Below, piece after piece: positions 47,513-59,956 of a DNA stretch of 64,000 bases. Each line of letters starts with the position of its first letter. The stretch's first letter is position 1. The DNA comes from Phallus indusiatus (taxonomy: Eukaryota > Basidiomycota > Agaricomycetes > Phallales > Phallaceae), in contig JAQFWX010000134.1 of NCBI GenBank assembly GCA_027605045.1, positions 29,623 through 93,622 of the forward strand, in the 5' to 3' direction. The notes below the pieces were generated by a model. It saw only the letters and a program-made list of their open reading frames with translations, did not search any database and was not told the DNA's origin. A program made the translations under genes and the position numbers.

Positions 47513-50349
47513 ATGCCCTCCATTGCGAATACACCTTTAACCACACCCACTCGCCGTTCGACGAGATATAAAATCCAAGCCGCGGATATCGATGGCGCTG
47601 ATTCAAATAGCGACAGTTACATGTGGCTAGGTCCCATACTGCATAGTCGTCCCACCTCGTACGAAGATGACTTACATCAACCCGAGATCGAGGCAATTAA
47701 CACTGCCAAATTCGAAGGAGAAGAATTTGAATTCGACTCAACTATGATGCACACGAGTTTCTATAGCAAGCTGTCGCGTACAAAACGGCAGCAGACTACT
47801 CCTAGTCGCGCTAAAAGGCAAAAGTTGGATCAAGAGATATTTAACGTTGGGGATACGGTTTTCGTCAAATCTCAAACTGGGGTTCCGAATGTTGCTGTTA
47901 TAATAGCCATGTGGAATACGGAGATTTTGAAAGAAGAGTTTCCTGAGAATTTCAAGCATAGCGGTATGAAGGTTCAAGTGCACTGGTTCATGCGACCGCA
48001 TCAGTGCGCGATGGTGCGCAAACACAGAAAGTTTTATCAGGTTTGTTCCTGTCCTTTCTTTCCAATTTCCCAACTCATTTTTGCTATCTAGAACGAGCTC
48101 TATTTCACAACAGATCAAGTAGCAACGCTCCATCCTTCAAGTATCGTCGAACGCTGTACCATCTCTAACGTTCCAGTCGACACCAGCGACTTGATAGAGA
48201 TGCACCCAGAGCAATCTTCAAAGCCCAAGGCAACTGTTAGGGACTTCGTATGCAGGTTTGCATTACATAGTGGCCAGGGTAACTATTATGAACTCGACTG
48301 GGAAGAGCACCATCGGTTTGCCTTGTCGTCAAAATCTACCCAGGAGGCCAAGAGTGCGTGGCGGGTCGATGGTGCTCGCATTACCACCCGAAACAAGAGG
48401 CAAAGAAACCAGCCCGCCCTCTCAACATCTAAGGACAATAGAAGCGAAGCTAGTAGTGACAGCGATGAGAAAGGCTCGGATTATGAACATGACGAGGAGG
48501 AAGAGGATGAGATAGGAGAAGAGCTATCCGAAGTAGAAGAAATTGACGAGGTCGAAGAAGACGATGACGGCTTCTTCAAGGGGAAATCTCAGAAATCGCC
48601 TTCCAGAGGTAAAAAGGGGTTGAAGCTGAAAACGCGATCGACGCAGCGAAAGCAAGCCGTCCTGACCCCCGCCTCAAAAGCGGCAATGAAAACGAGAAAG
48701 AAAAGGAAGGGAGCTGGACGTGATTTCCCTTTACCACGCCTAGCAACAGATAACATTCGGTTAGAAAACTTACCTTCAGATCCATATCTACGCGCCATGC
48801 GACTGCTTCATGTTGGTGCACGGCCAGATGCTTTACCCTGTCGTGAAGATGAGTATATGGAGGTAATGAGTGCCGTGTTGTCCCTGTTGGAAGAGGGCAG
48901 TGGTGGTTGTGTTTGTGAGTAGATTTAACCTGTCTCGTTGAATGCGCAGTCATAAATTGTGATTTATTGTCAGATATTTCAGGTGTCCCAGGAACTGGGA
49001 AAACGGCTACAGTTCACAATGTAGTGAGGGATTTGAAGTCAATGGCCAGACGAAGTGTATTGACTATTTTTAACAAACTAGCAATGTTTCTTGGTTAATT
49101 GATTCCTTAGGAAGTGAACCCTTTCACTTATGTCGAGATCAATGGACTTAGAGTTTCTGAACCTTCGAATGCTTATTCATTACTATGGGAGGCTATTTCC
49201 GGTCACGATATAGAAACCGACGGAAGGCTTGATATTCGCCCTAAAGAAGCATTACGGAAGTTAAACCAATATTTCATGGCAGGCGTACAAGCAGGGCCTG
49301 GTAGCCACGCATGGTAAATATACTCATCTGCATCTGTCCATTTTATATGATGAGAATTTGCTCTAGCATTGTCTTGATGGATGAACTCGATCAGCTAGTG
49401 ACGCCGAAACAAGATATCATATACAACTTCTTTAACTGGCCTAATCTTAACAACTCGAAGCTAATTGTTGTCGCTGTAGCAAACACCCACGATTTACCTG
49501 AGAGAGTTATGAGTGGCAAGGTTAGAAGTCGACTGGGTGAGTCTATACATAGAGGACCAAAGACGGCATTCTTACTTTCCCTTTGTTAACTAGGTATGCT
49601 TCGAATAAATTTCCACCCTTACACGAGAGACCAGCTTCATAAAATTGTCGAGGCGCGATTGACCACGGCAAAAGTAGGTTTGCAAACGAAGGATGCGATC
49701 GATGTTTTCGAGCAAGACGCGATCAAATTTTCTGCAATGAAAATTTCGGGTGTCAGTGGTGATGCTCGAAGAATTTTAGATGTCTGCAGGTTAGGGGAAT
49801 GGTTTCTTTGTGGCATTTGTGTTTCTCATGAATTATCAGGCGAGCTGTTGAGCTAATTCGTTCAATGGGCGAAGCAATTGTCAAAATTGTTCACGTTAAA
49901 CAAGTTATTGACAGTATGCAGAATAGCCCTACGTCTGCATTCCTTCGAGACTGCAGTCTTCACGAAAGAATTCTACTCGCGGCCTTGTTAAAATGCATCA
50001 AACGTACTGGTGTAGACGAAATTGCATGGAGTGACGTGAGTTTTGTATCTGAGCTTGTGTTCGCGTTGCTGTTGTTTAAAATACTACATAGGTTGTACAT
50101 CAACATCTATTGTACTTGAATACTTTGACAGATAGTAAAGAGCCGCCTAAAAGAAAGCCGACTATGGTAGAGCTATCATACGTGCTGGATTCACTTGTAG
50201 CGTCGAAAGCAGTTATTATTGAGATGGTGGTCAACCCGAAAAAGTTCCCAACGTCACGCAAAGTTATGCTGAATCTCGAAGCTAGTGAAGTAGAACGGGT
50301 TTTGGGCGAGGTTGGCGGGATGAATTGGAGGAACGCTCTGGGGATGTAA
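47513..50349 (+). CDS. ORC1: Origin recognition complex subunit 1
   Basis: This is the largest ORC subunit, an AAA+ ATPase that loads the replicative helicase at origins. The start chosen is the ATG of M-P-S-I-A-N-T-P-L-T-T-P, as in other basidiomycete ORC1 proteins. A BAH domain follows ('FNVGDTVFVKSQTGVPNVAV', 'VQVHWFMRPHQ', 'ELYFTTDQVATLHPSSIVER'). Then come an acidic linker (D/E-rich near 48490-48570) and basic text. The Walker A 'SGVPGTGKTATVHNVVRDL' is completed across an intron. 'NPFTYVEINGLRVSEP', the Walker B 'DELDQLVTPKQDIIYNFFNW', 'VANTHDLPERVMSGKVRSRL' and 'GVSGDARRILDVCR' are next, and a winged-helix C-terminus ends N-A-L-G-M. Confidence 0.95.
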
Positions 50350-50431
50350 ATGTATTAGTAGTACTTGGAAGAAACTCTTAATGAATACAATAATGTCATA
50401 TGATATCGTTTGACTGGTCTGTCTTTCAAGG

Positions 50432-50502
50432 GCATTAATGGGGTAGTGGTAACCTCGGTCGTTGCCATCGACCGGCCGCGAGTTCGATTCTCGCTTAATG
50501 CA
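50432..50502 (+). tRNA. tRNA-Gly(GCC)
   Basis: This is a 71-nt cloverleaf without intron. The acceptor stem GCATTAA pairs with TTAATGC plus discriminator A. The anticodon stem is GGTCG/CGACC with loop TTGCCAT (anticodon GCC). The T arm is GCGAG-TTCGATT-CTCGC. A poly-T tract follows a short distance downstream. Confidence 0.95.
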
Positions 50503-50643
50503 TTTTCTAAGTCGTTCCGTCTTTTTTTCAGGTTGGCTCTTTTCATAGCTTTTTTTGGTCATATTGTTTTGGAAAAAAGATACTTTTGAAATTTAAAGGG
50601 GGAAAGGAGTACACTCCTCTGTATTAGAGGGAATTTCAAAAAG

Positions 50644-50753
50644 TGACACCGAGGGGATTCGAACCCCTGCCTGCATACACAGATGAGAAACCCCGCAAGA
50701 CGAGGCAAGCTTTCGCTTGAGTCACACTCCTTGGACCACTCGGACACAGTGCC
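50644..50753 (-). tRNA. tRNA-Leu(CAA) with an intron
   Basis: The 110-nt gene reads GGCACTG at the 5' end, pairing (with G-U wobbles) with CGGTGTC plus discriminator A. The T arm is AGGGG-TTCGAAT-CCCCT. The anticodon loop holds CTCAAG, giving CAA. An intron of about 26 nt follows position 37 and begins CGAAAGCTTG, so CAAGC-GAAA-GCTTG forms a perfect hairpin over the anticodon, as in yeast pre-tRNA-Leu(CAA). A long variable arm (CTGTG..CAG) is typical of leucine tRNAs. The 3' splice position is uncertain by a few bases. Confidence 0.85.
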
Positions 50754-51814
50754 GCGTTGAAACCACGGCGATTATGTACCTCCATAAACGCATGAAGTTC
50801 AGCGCGCAGGGAAACTCTCCACTCACGAAGTTCCAGGTTCACAGACAATTTTTCAGCCAAGTAAGATTATCCAAAAGCGAGACAAGTTTCTCTACATCAC
50901 AATATGACAATATGCTTACGATTAGATTGGCTGCAGATAACCTTATCGAGTTATCAGGGGTGCCGATGTTCTTCAGCTGTTGAAGGGCCCAAGTCATCTC
51001 CAACCGTTATCGCATTTGACAAGAGACAGGGACCACTTCTTAATTCGAAGGCCTAGAACCGATATTCAGTCCTCACGGACGCTGAGCCACTACTATATTC
51101 AGACTATATTGCTGCGGGTTATTGAAGTGTGATTAAGTGTGATTTATTACACCATGTCATAAACTTGAATTTCCTTGATTAGAATTTAGAAGCGTCGCAA
51201 ACAGAATAGCTTCGTTCTTCGAGTAAGCTCAGTCCGGGAGTGCCTTCCGAATCGAGTTTTCCTTTCTCTCCCCGAGTCGGTCATGTGGTAGGAATTGCAA
51301 TATCAATGTTAAATACGTTTTCACCAAGATCCGAGGGACAACGAAATGAAACAGACAGTGGGACGAGGCTGAAGACCGCGCGTCGTTGAGTACTGGGCCC
51401 GTTACGGTTGCGCCGCTCCGAGTCCGAACTGGAGCTTGGAAGACGCTCAGGTCATTTCGAAATCGAAGCAAAAGGTGTCTTGACTTAACGGCTGACTCTA
51501 GTCTTCTTTTTATTATCTCTCCAGTATCCTGTCGAGGCGAGTCCGTTAATCCATAATAAAATATGGAGCTGATTGGAGAAGTATCATACGTCACTAATTA
51601 CTAGTATTATGGAGCTTGGAAAGGAGTTAGTCGGGTCACAGACGGCGGTGTACCATCACTACATGTCCATGTGTTTTTGATCGCTTACACCGTACATGGT
51701 TTAGTCAGTATTCTTGTTCGCGATTCCATTCTCCATTCAAGTAACTTAATATTAAAAGCTTAATTTTCTCCGTGTCAAGCTTTCCTTCTCTCTGACATTC
51801 CCAGTATACTCGCC
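50754..51814. other. Intergenic region upstream of the FetB-like gene
   Basis: In this 1.06-kb stretch, the longest ORF (51229-51594, minus) has no family resemblance and no splice partners. No tRNA beyond the two listed was found. The FetB-like promoter should lie in its last few hundred bases. Confidence 0.45.
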
Positions 51815-53052
51815 ATGGACTCGAAAACAGACCTCACCTGGGATAGCATTGCCATTGCATTCTCTTTCATCGCTTTCGACGCTCTTATCTCGTATTTTTT
51901 TCGCCTGGAAATTGGGGGCTCCCTCGTCGTTGCTTCAATACGATGCGTGGTACAGCTTGGCTTGGTTGGATTGATTCTTCAGAGTGTGTTTGAAACGAAA
52001 AATATCTGGTTTGTTGCTGGAATAGCCTGTTCGTTATTGATACCCTTTTCCTTGTATGCGTCATATGTTTTAAGTTCACTCATATATCTTCTCATCCTAA
52101 AGGTTTATTGAACCTCATAGGTGCTTTTGAGGTCGTCGTAAACCGTTCACCAAGGCGATATTCACATATGGTGAGGCATACAGTAATTGTGATAATTGGT
52201 GTTTAAGCACTGACTAAGGGCTGATTTAGTTTCCTGCAATATTGGTAGCAATGACAGTATCCACAATCCCAATTTCTATCCTCGCGACTACCTTCATTAT
52301 GTCTGTAAAACCATTCTGGAAACCGGATGAATACAGTGCGTCTCAAGGCCTAAAAATGTTGTTCTATTTCTCAAAATTTTGTGCAGTTCCTATCGTTGGT
52401 ATGCTTGCCGGCGCTACAATTTCAAGCATTGTGATAGCTGTAAACGCCATTACGAGAGAATTGCAAGAAAACAGGGATAAAGTAGAGACGTATCTCGCTT
52501 TTGGAGGTTCTCGACTAGAAGTGATTGTGCCCATCGCTCGACAAGCATTACAGCTAGCTTTAACGCCCCCCATCAATCAAATGAGGTATGGAACTGATTC
52601 ATTATTAACGCGAGACTATCAATCTGAAGAAAGGGTCCTGCAGTGTACTGGGAATCATTGCAATCCCGGGCATGATGACTGGCGCCATCCTTGGAGGCAG
52701 TAGTGTCCAGCAAGCTGCTAAATTACAAAGTAAGCCGTGACTATTCGTTTTTAGGCAACTAACGCAGCCTTCTGTAGTTGTTATTATGTTTTGTATCAGT
52801 GCTAGCACAGCCCTCGCCTCGATCATAGCTGCAGCGTCTTGTCTGACGATCGTTGTGGACCGGCAACATCGCATTAGAACGGACAGGCTCGATACAAGGA
52901 AGCATGTTGTCTGGAGGGCCTGCGATAGTTTTGTCCAAAGTATCGCGTCCTTACTAACACGCTTTCGCGACAGAATCCAAAATCGCTCTCGACCGCCTTG
53001 TCGGAGTGAAGAGAGACAAGGATTGTTGGAAACCTCAGTGCCTCATGAGTGA
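51815..53052 (+). CDS. UPF0014/FetB-like membrane protein
   Basis: This is a polytopic membrane protein of the UPF0014 family. In bacteria the member FetB (YbbM) is the permease of an iron-exporting ABC transporter; fungal members have no fused ATPase. The start is M-D-S-K-T-D-L-T-W. Segments are 'GSLVVASIRCVVQLGLVGLI', then 'FVAGIAC' joined across an intron to 'LLNLIGAFEVVVNRSPRRY', 'ILVAMTVSTIPISILATTF', 'PIVGMLAGATISSIVIAVNA' and 'TYLAFGGSRLEVIVPIARQA'. 'VLGIIAIPGMMTGAILGGS' follows, then 'IMFCISASTALASIIAAASC'. It ends with a basic cytosolic tail. The substrate in fungi is unknown; metal export is only inferred. Confidence 0.82.
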
Positions 53053-53443
53053 TTTCTCGATTTAGGCTGCTAAATGATCACCAGGCTGCATTTTAATTAA
53101 TTGCAGCATTGGGACGGAAGTCTTTGCTCATGAATTGGGAATTGTTCTTGACAGTAGGGACATTTGGGATGAAGCTCTTTCGCTGCTCGCGATAATGTAG
53201 TACAATTAGTCAAAAATAGGCAATTAGGAGTGGAGTTGTCCTCTCAAATAAAAACCTTTAGCAATTATGTAGGGACTCTGGACACACCTCAGGTTACGAG
53301 GAACAAAATTACGTAAGGACAATACTATGGACGCGGACAATAGTGGTCCATGCCCATGAGTGTAAGTAAAGCGAAGTCGCACATCTCTCTTTTCTTTCTC
53401 TCTAACTAAGATGGTAAGCAAAATTTCACTAGTTTAGGTGTAT
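53053..53443. other. Short intergenic region
   Basis: This 391-bp stretch lies between the FetB-like and coiled-coil genes, both on the plus strand. It is AT-rich and no feature was recognised. An ATG at 53411 followed at once by gtaag could be an upstream first exon of the next gene, but the implied 24-nt intron is too short. Confidence 0.4.
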
Positions 53444-56400
53444 ATGTGTTATTCTGATACCAAAAAACAGTTGTCAATAAGTGGTCGTCGACCAGAATCC
53501 ATCGCAGACATTGAAGAAACTATAAGCGAAATATTCACAAATCATCCAGAAGCAAAGCTCAACAATGCAAACATTCCAGTTATTCCGGCGCACTCCCTTC
53601 CCGATGTTATCATGGAGCTTTCAGCGCGTTATGAAGTAGATGTTCTTTCTAAAGACGAACAGCGACAAATGGAGCTGTTCGTTCAGGACAATCCTGGGAT
53701 TGAAGTCACGCCTGATCTCCTATTGAGTTTTGTAGCTCAGGCCACTGCCAAACACTCCCAATCTAACGTGTCTCCTGTCAATTCATCTCCGGAGCGTAGC
53801 GACGCGAGCGATCGAGGTCGCGACGAAACAAGGGAGGAAGATGCTCAGTATGCAAGCGCGAAATCGCGTTCCTCGAGTCGAGATTCGAAGGGCAATCCAT
53901 ATTGGAAATGGGAACAAACACCAGATTCTCCATTTGAGTCAAAGTCTAGGCAACGTTCTACCCCGCTGGCAGGTCCCCCATCTAGCTGGAACAAACGTCC
54001 GGCTCCCGCAACACGACGACAAAGTGATGCAGGAAATCGCAGTGGCTCAATGAGTGACACAGAGGTGATTTATGTTCTTTTGTAAAGATATATGATTTGT
54101 TTGTCTGACATCAGCTTCTTTTTGTAGTTTTCATTCACATATTCACGAGGAACACCACGCGCTCGCGTACCATCCACTCCTACTTCTCCTACCGCCTTTT
54201 CTCCAGAATCACAATCTTCTCCCCTTCCGATTCGCCCTCATTCCCGTGCCCAGTCTCATTCAAACTTCAGCATCGATTTCGGTGTTCGCCAAATCATCTC
54301 TCGCTCCCTCAACATCAAGATAGCAGCCATGGTTTCATGTCTCCCCCTCCCGATCGGGACAGAAGCTTCTCGCCTGAACTAATTATGGAAACAGATTCAA
54401 TTATCGACGGCATATCATCTCTTCCTGTCCCAAGACCGCACGATAATGATTCAGACTACGATCATGAAGACACAACTCATCGAGTCTCGGACTTCCTCTT
54501 GGATTATGAACGATCTCTCGCGTCTTCGGCAGCCTCGCTCGCGCCCCAGGATCGACTGGATGCACTGTCGCGAGCTAATGAAGAGCTGGCGCGAAAACTT
54601 ATGGAAGTTGAAAGTAATTTGCATAATCGCATGTCCGATCACGAACTCGAGGTCGAAGAGTTGCAGAGTAAACTAGACGAACTGAAGAGTGAGCTAACGG
54701 CCACAAAAAGGGAGGAGAAGGAGCTGCGGAATAAGGAAGTGAGTGAGCATGATAATGTACTGTTTTTTCAGTTGTAATTTTTTTCGTGGATAGCGCCAAA
54801 ATATGCAGCAAATTCAAATAATGGAAGCCGAAATTTCCAAATTGCAGAAGAATTTGGACAGCTCCAAGGCTTTATATTCCTCTTTAAACAAGCAATATAT
54901 TGAGCAGTGCAGTACGTGCAATTTCACGAAATTTTGCTACCCCTAAATATTCAAATATTGTTCAGGTGAAGCTGAAAAACTTCGGAATGCACTTCGTCAA
55001 AAGGATCAAGAGATTAAGGTTTTGGAAGAAGCCAAACAGCTGCACGAGCTTGAACTGCACAAATGGATTCAGCAGCGTGAAGCATTGGAAGCAGCACATG
55101 CACTTACGGAACAGGAACTTATTATTGCTCGTCATGCACAAGAGGAGTTGGATGGGCAAAAACAAGAGAATCTTATTCTTAAGGAAACCATAGATCGCCT
55201 GCGATTTGACCTTGATGAATTGAGGACGCGTGAGCATACAGCTCCTGCCGGAGGTGGGGAACTGCCAGTCACCTCAATACTGTCAGCAAAAGTCTCGGCG
55301 CTGAACTGATGAGCCGTTGGGAGGCGATGAACCAAGATCAAGAGGACGACGTCACCGAAGAAGAAGAGCAAGAAGCCGTATCTAATTCGGACGGCGAAGA
55401 AATGATTCAGACCATCATCACTCGGAAGAAGCGAGTAAGTTTTGTTTAAATTTTCGTGTTAGCTCCTTTACATAAGGCTTGATTTAGAGAATGAATACGA
55501 AACGACCCGTTCTCGAAATGACGGAATCTAAAGAATATGTCGACGCATATACCCAACATAATTCCGATGAATTTGTCTCATCTTATGGTGTACAAACGGA
55601 CGAGGAACCCAAACGTTCTCTTCGAACATTTTCCACTCAGACTGAAGTAGAACCACATTTGGTTCTCGAGACCACGCAAGCTCAAGGTGTCGATCAGGTT
55701 TCTTCTAAATTAGTATCCATCGAAATCCAGACCGAACCGGAACCGGAATCTGAACCTGAACCTGAAGTCTCGCCCGCCAAAGACCTAGAAGAAGATTTGA
55801 CTTCGTCGTCATCTACTATTCGTCCTTCTACCCCTCGACCATCTGTTCCAACCGACGCACCCCCGTCTTATGATCAAGCTTTGAGCATGGAAGTCCTTGC
55901 CAAAGTTCTAGACTCTCCTACTTTTGATTATTCCAAGATCAGCGAGCCACTACGAAATGAGCTGAGAATCGCAGAAGCAGCCTTGCGGCATTGGCATAAA
56001 GGTTTGGCGGTTCCAATCGAGGGTCTTCCCGAAGGAGTTTCTGTCGAATCCATCTCTCAATGGGAAAAACTCAAAAGAGAATTCGGTACAAGCTGTACTG
56101 CAATCGACAAACTAATCGAGTCTTCGAAGAAAGTATCAAAACCCCCCACCCCTTCGTCTTCGAGACCAACTCACCGACATCGCTTCTATAATATCTATAA
56201 TACTTACTTATTTAACAAAACCGAAAGTTCGCTAACATCGTATGCCGGGCCGATCCTGTTCAGCGCTTTTGCATCTGCTGCTGTACTCTTCGCACTCGCC
56301 CCAGTGTCCCCTAACGCTGGACCTGGAATGCCCACCTACGATGACAGGGTTTATTGGACTACTTTCAATTCTCTAGAAAGCGTTGGCGCTGGGTTCATGA

Positions 56401-56489
56401 TCGGTCAAAGGGATGCTGTATGGTCTATCATCGGGCGGTTACTATTGGGAAGCGCAGAAGTCGTACGTCGCGTTAATATACCATCGTAA
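53444..56489 (+). CDS. Tail-anchored coiled-coil protein of unknown function
   Basis: The multi-exon protein begins near M-C-Y-S-D-T-K-K and contains a conserved N-terminal block: 'RRPESIADIEETISEIFTNH', 'PVIPAHSLPDVIMELSARYE', 'ELFVQDNPGIEVTPDLLLSF'. It then has Ser/Arg-rich text and a long coiled coil ('RLDALSRANEELARKLMEVE' through 'KQENLILKETIDRLRFDLDE', about 54530-55240). An acidic region follows. A C-terminal hydrophobic stretch, 'PILFSAFASAAVLFALAP', is followed by a short tail ('RVYWTTFNSLESVGAGF'). Similar proteins occur in Agaricomycetes, but I know of no function. An organelle or nuclear-envelope anchor is plausible. After G-G-G-E-L the coding text switches frame at a G run (55256-55259) into 'SKSLGAELMSRWEAMNQDQ', so one base appears to be missing. 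Confidence 0.7.
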
Positions 56490-57081
56490 TTTCCTTCTTT
56501 TTGCCCAATTCTTTTATTTATGCACTCACATGCTTTCATCATCATTAAACGAGTGTATTTTCCCAAGGAATTAGACCCTTACTCTCTTTTCATACATCTA
56601 GATATAAACATTCCTTTAAATTCACATGCTGTCGCTTTACCTTATTCATGTAGCTGTCCTTTCCGTTGTACCAGAATCGCTTGCTATCTTAAAATCAAGA
56701 TTCTTCATTATAATGAATGATGCCAAGCCTCCCAGGGCTGCATATTTTTGACAAGTAACTACTATATGATGCACGAGGTGGAGGGAAATAATAAAGTACT
56801 GCGCTATCGGTGCCTGAATTTCTACAATCGAGTAAAGGTCCATGAGAAACAGAGAGAGACTGATGTGAGATAAAGTAAAAAAATGCTACCACATTGCAGG
56901 AGAAAACGGTGCTTGATGCGCACTTTCTAAAGAAGACAAAAATACATGGTAAGAGAGAGGAATAATGATGTTCTATAATGGGTAAAAGAGGGAGAAAAAA
57001 AACGCTTAAACAATTGGCGTGGGTAGACAACTCGATGTAAGGGAGATGAAAGAAGTAATACAATACAAGAAGGGAGAATGT
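56490..57081. other. Convergent 3' intergenic region
   Basis: This 592-bp stretch lies between the stop codons of the coiled-coil gene and the protein kinase. Purine-rich runs and short ORFs only; no RNA gene or coding exon was recognised. Confidence 0.45.
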
Positions 57082-59750
57082 TCACCGCAAGGGAGATGCA
57101 CTGCTGGAGCAATTGAGAACCGTGGATGGCCGACGCGTCTTGAGCTCAATCACATCTTCGTCAGACGAATTTCCGTCTTCCGGACTAGTATCCTCAAAGA
57201 CTTCGCTTGAATACTCGTCATCTTCTGATGCTGTATTATACGGACGGGCCAAGGGGCTTGTAACCCGAGGAGGATAATGACGGGGTTCGGATTGCGATTG
57301 ACGAGTCGTACTTTCGCTAGATATAGATGAATCACTGTTAGGAGATATACTCTGGGAATTGTCTGAAAGAAATTCATTGCTGTTTCCCGAAGGGGGACTG
57401 TCAACATATCCACCGGCACCTAGCTGGACAACGCTTTTGTTAAAATCCTGGATGCCAACGGGCGTGATTGAGTCGTTAAGCCCAATGGTCGGTGGGTCGA
57501 AGCTGGTTCTTGTATCATTGTTTAGTTCTTCTGGATCCCTTGGAGAATCCCAACTTGATGCTCGCATGTCGTGTGTTAGTCCTAGAGTTTCCATCCCTCG
57601 GGTTCTGAGTACATCCAAAGTTTCTGCACTTGTCCGCCCTCTTGGGGACTGTTGTTCTCCATCTAAACTGATTCTCTTGGATAATTCATCAGCTAACAGG
57701 TGACTAGCAACAGGCTTCCTTTTCATGCTGCTTGAACGTATTACGCGGCTAAACTTTTGTTTCAAGTTTCCTGTAACAGTAGGGGTGACATGTTTTTGGG
57801 GCTCGCTGAGGGTGCAGGTCTGGGACAAGGACGCATTGGAGGTTCCTTTGAAGAAGCTAAAATGACGGTTGTCTGATGATAACGTTTGTATACTGTCAGA
57901 TTTTCTGCGCCTACCCCATGTTCGGGAAGTAGAGGATGATTGTGGTCGATTTTGTGTTTCTTCAGTTGATTGGGAATGTTGGCCTCCAGAGGGGTCGAAC
58001 GTTGAATTCCTTCTGCGGTCATTGCGCGGAGCGGTGGTTGTGGATGTGGATGAGGATCCGAAGGTAAACCGCTTGGTCCTGCGATCTGGAGGGTCACGGT
58101 TGCGTGGGCTACTAGCTTTGCTTAGAGAAGGCCGTCGGAAATTTGGAGATGGAGTGGGATTTCTCGAACCTGATGACCCTCGCTCTTGTGGTTTTTCTGG
58201 GAGCAGATTAGGACTGGTTTGTATCAGGGCATCAGTTGTCTTCGCAGCTGAGGATTTAGACAAGTGAAGTGGGACACGCTTGACTTTGTTGGCCATTTTT
58301 GCTACACGTCTCAAGAAAAGAGGGTAATACGAAAATTTGGCCTGTTTTATGGCACTTTGAGTGTCTTCGTCAGTGACAATAACTCTATCTTGCTTGTTGG
58401 GTGCAGTTTCACGAAGCCATCTGTCTGGTTCTCGAACACCATTTTGAACCCATGGTATTTTCTGGATAGATTGGAAATAAAGTGACAATTAGAATAGAGG
58501 TTGAACTAACTAACCTTGACATCAGCTAGAGAAAGACGCTTGTCTTGGTCTTTCTCCAAAAGACCTTCAAGGAGGGATACAATACACCAGCCCACTTCTT
58601 TGCCCTCCGGTTTACGATTACGACCGCCGGTAGGGATGCAATCACGGGCCATTGTGCGGGGAATTTCAAAGTCATCCGAACAGATAGCACGGAACATTTG
58701 ATATTCTGTTTGACCTTGCCATGGTGGTTTTGCAAATAACAAACAGTAAAGTGTGACACCCAACGCCCAAATATCTATTTGTTTAGTGACTGGAGGTGGT
58801 TGATGCAAAGTCGAAGCTGAAGGGGCCGGTGAGAGGGATGACGAAGAAGGAGAAGGGTCAAACGATATGTCTGGAATATTACATAGCTCCGGAGCAAAGA
58901 ATGCGGGACTGCCAGCTGTTTTACTGAGTCCGACTTCATTAAGATGGGAAGGACCTGCAAAATGGGAAACACCAAAATCACAGATTTTGACCGAGTGCCG
59001 ATCCTCGGTCCATAGGAGGTTGGCTGGCTTGATATCACGATGTATGATGCCTTGATGATGCACTGAATAGGATTACTGAGTCATGGTATCGTGTTTTAAT
59101 ACAAGAAATGCTTCGAACACGTACAGTATTCCAGACCAAGAGTGACATCCCTCATGATGCGTTGAATTTGGCTGAGTTCCAGGACAGGCTCCGAGTGGTC
59201 TCGACTGCGCCATTTGACTTCGCCACCGGCTAAATTTTCCATCACTGCGTGTGAAGGAAATAGAAGCAAGCATGTTATGCAAGGCAGTGTCAACAATAGG
59301 TAAAAACACGTACCGAGATAGACCTTCTTGCTGGCTGGGTCGTCAATTACCTCCAAAAGACGTACCAAGTTTTGGTGGGTACATTTCTTCATAACCGCAA
59401 TCTCTCGCCGGATCTTTGATTCAGTTTCTTCTTGTGCCGTTGGAGGGAGGATGCCTGGCTTATTGGACTTTGGGAGACGTCGATTGTGGGGTCAACTCTT
59501 CTCATGACCTTGATGGCCTTGAATATACAAACAATTAATTATATAGATACGAAGATAAAGAGAGCCAAAAAGAAAGTAATCGACATACGACTTTGTCCTT
59601 GGTAGGGCTGGCAGTGTCGCGAGCCAGCATGACCTTGCCATGCATGCCCTCGCCGAGGAGAGAGATGAGCTCATACTGATTAATGTAGGGATGGGAGCGG
59701 CTGTCTTGAGATTTCCTAATCGTGTATGTTTCAACGACTTTGTGAGTCAT
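57082..59750 (-). CDS. CaMKK/LKB1-type serine/threonine kinase (Ssp1/Sak1-like)
   Basis: This is an upstream kinase of the AMPK (Snf1) type. The start [10 protein letters not shown] leads into '[20 protein letters not shown]' (glycine loop), '[13 protein letters not shown]', a frame change, and '[20 protein letters not shown]'. The catalytic loop is '[14 protein letters not shown]' and the D-F-G is in '[13 protein letters not shown]'. '[12 protein letters not shown]' is followed by a Ser/Pro insert, then '[20 protein letters not shown]' and the kinase C-lobe '[20 protein letters not shown]'. The C-terminal region of about 450 residues is disordered and acidic at the end. Around 59471-59485 (complement ATCGACGTCTCCC) one base appears lost, because conserved text resumes one frame back. 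It is divergent from the PLP-homeostasis gene, with 206 bp between the starts. Confidence 0.85.
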
Positions 59751-59956
59751 TGTTAGAAAAGAGCATCGATAAAGAGCAGAGCAGAGGTCGGCAGCGACGA
59801 GATGAAGCTGCAGTAGCTTTTGGCTTGTATTCGTTGTTTGTCCCTGTTGACACATTTCCCACGTCTTTAAGTGCGGGGGTGGATCCATTAGTCAGCGCAT
59901 ATGTCATCATCATCACTGCTATGGTTGGACCAGGGCTGCGACTGCTCCAAGTCAGC

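Noticed and set aside
51229..51594. 121-codon minus-strand ORF upstream of the FetB-like gene
   Set aside because: No recognisable domain, no splice partners, and it occupies likely promoter sequence.
59726..59956. Upstream-extended start for the PLP-homeostasis gene
   Set aside because: The extra 77 residues overlap the kinase 5' end and have no family counterpart. The ATG at 59957 fits the known N-terminus.
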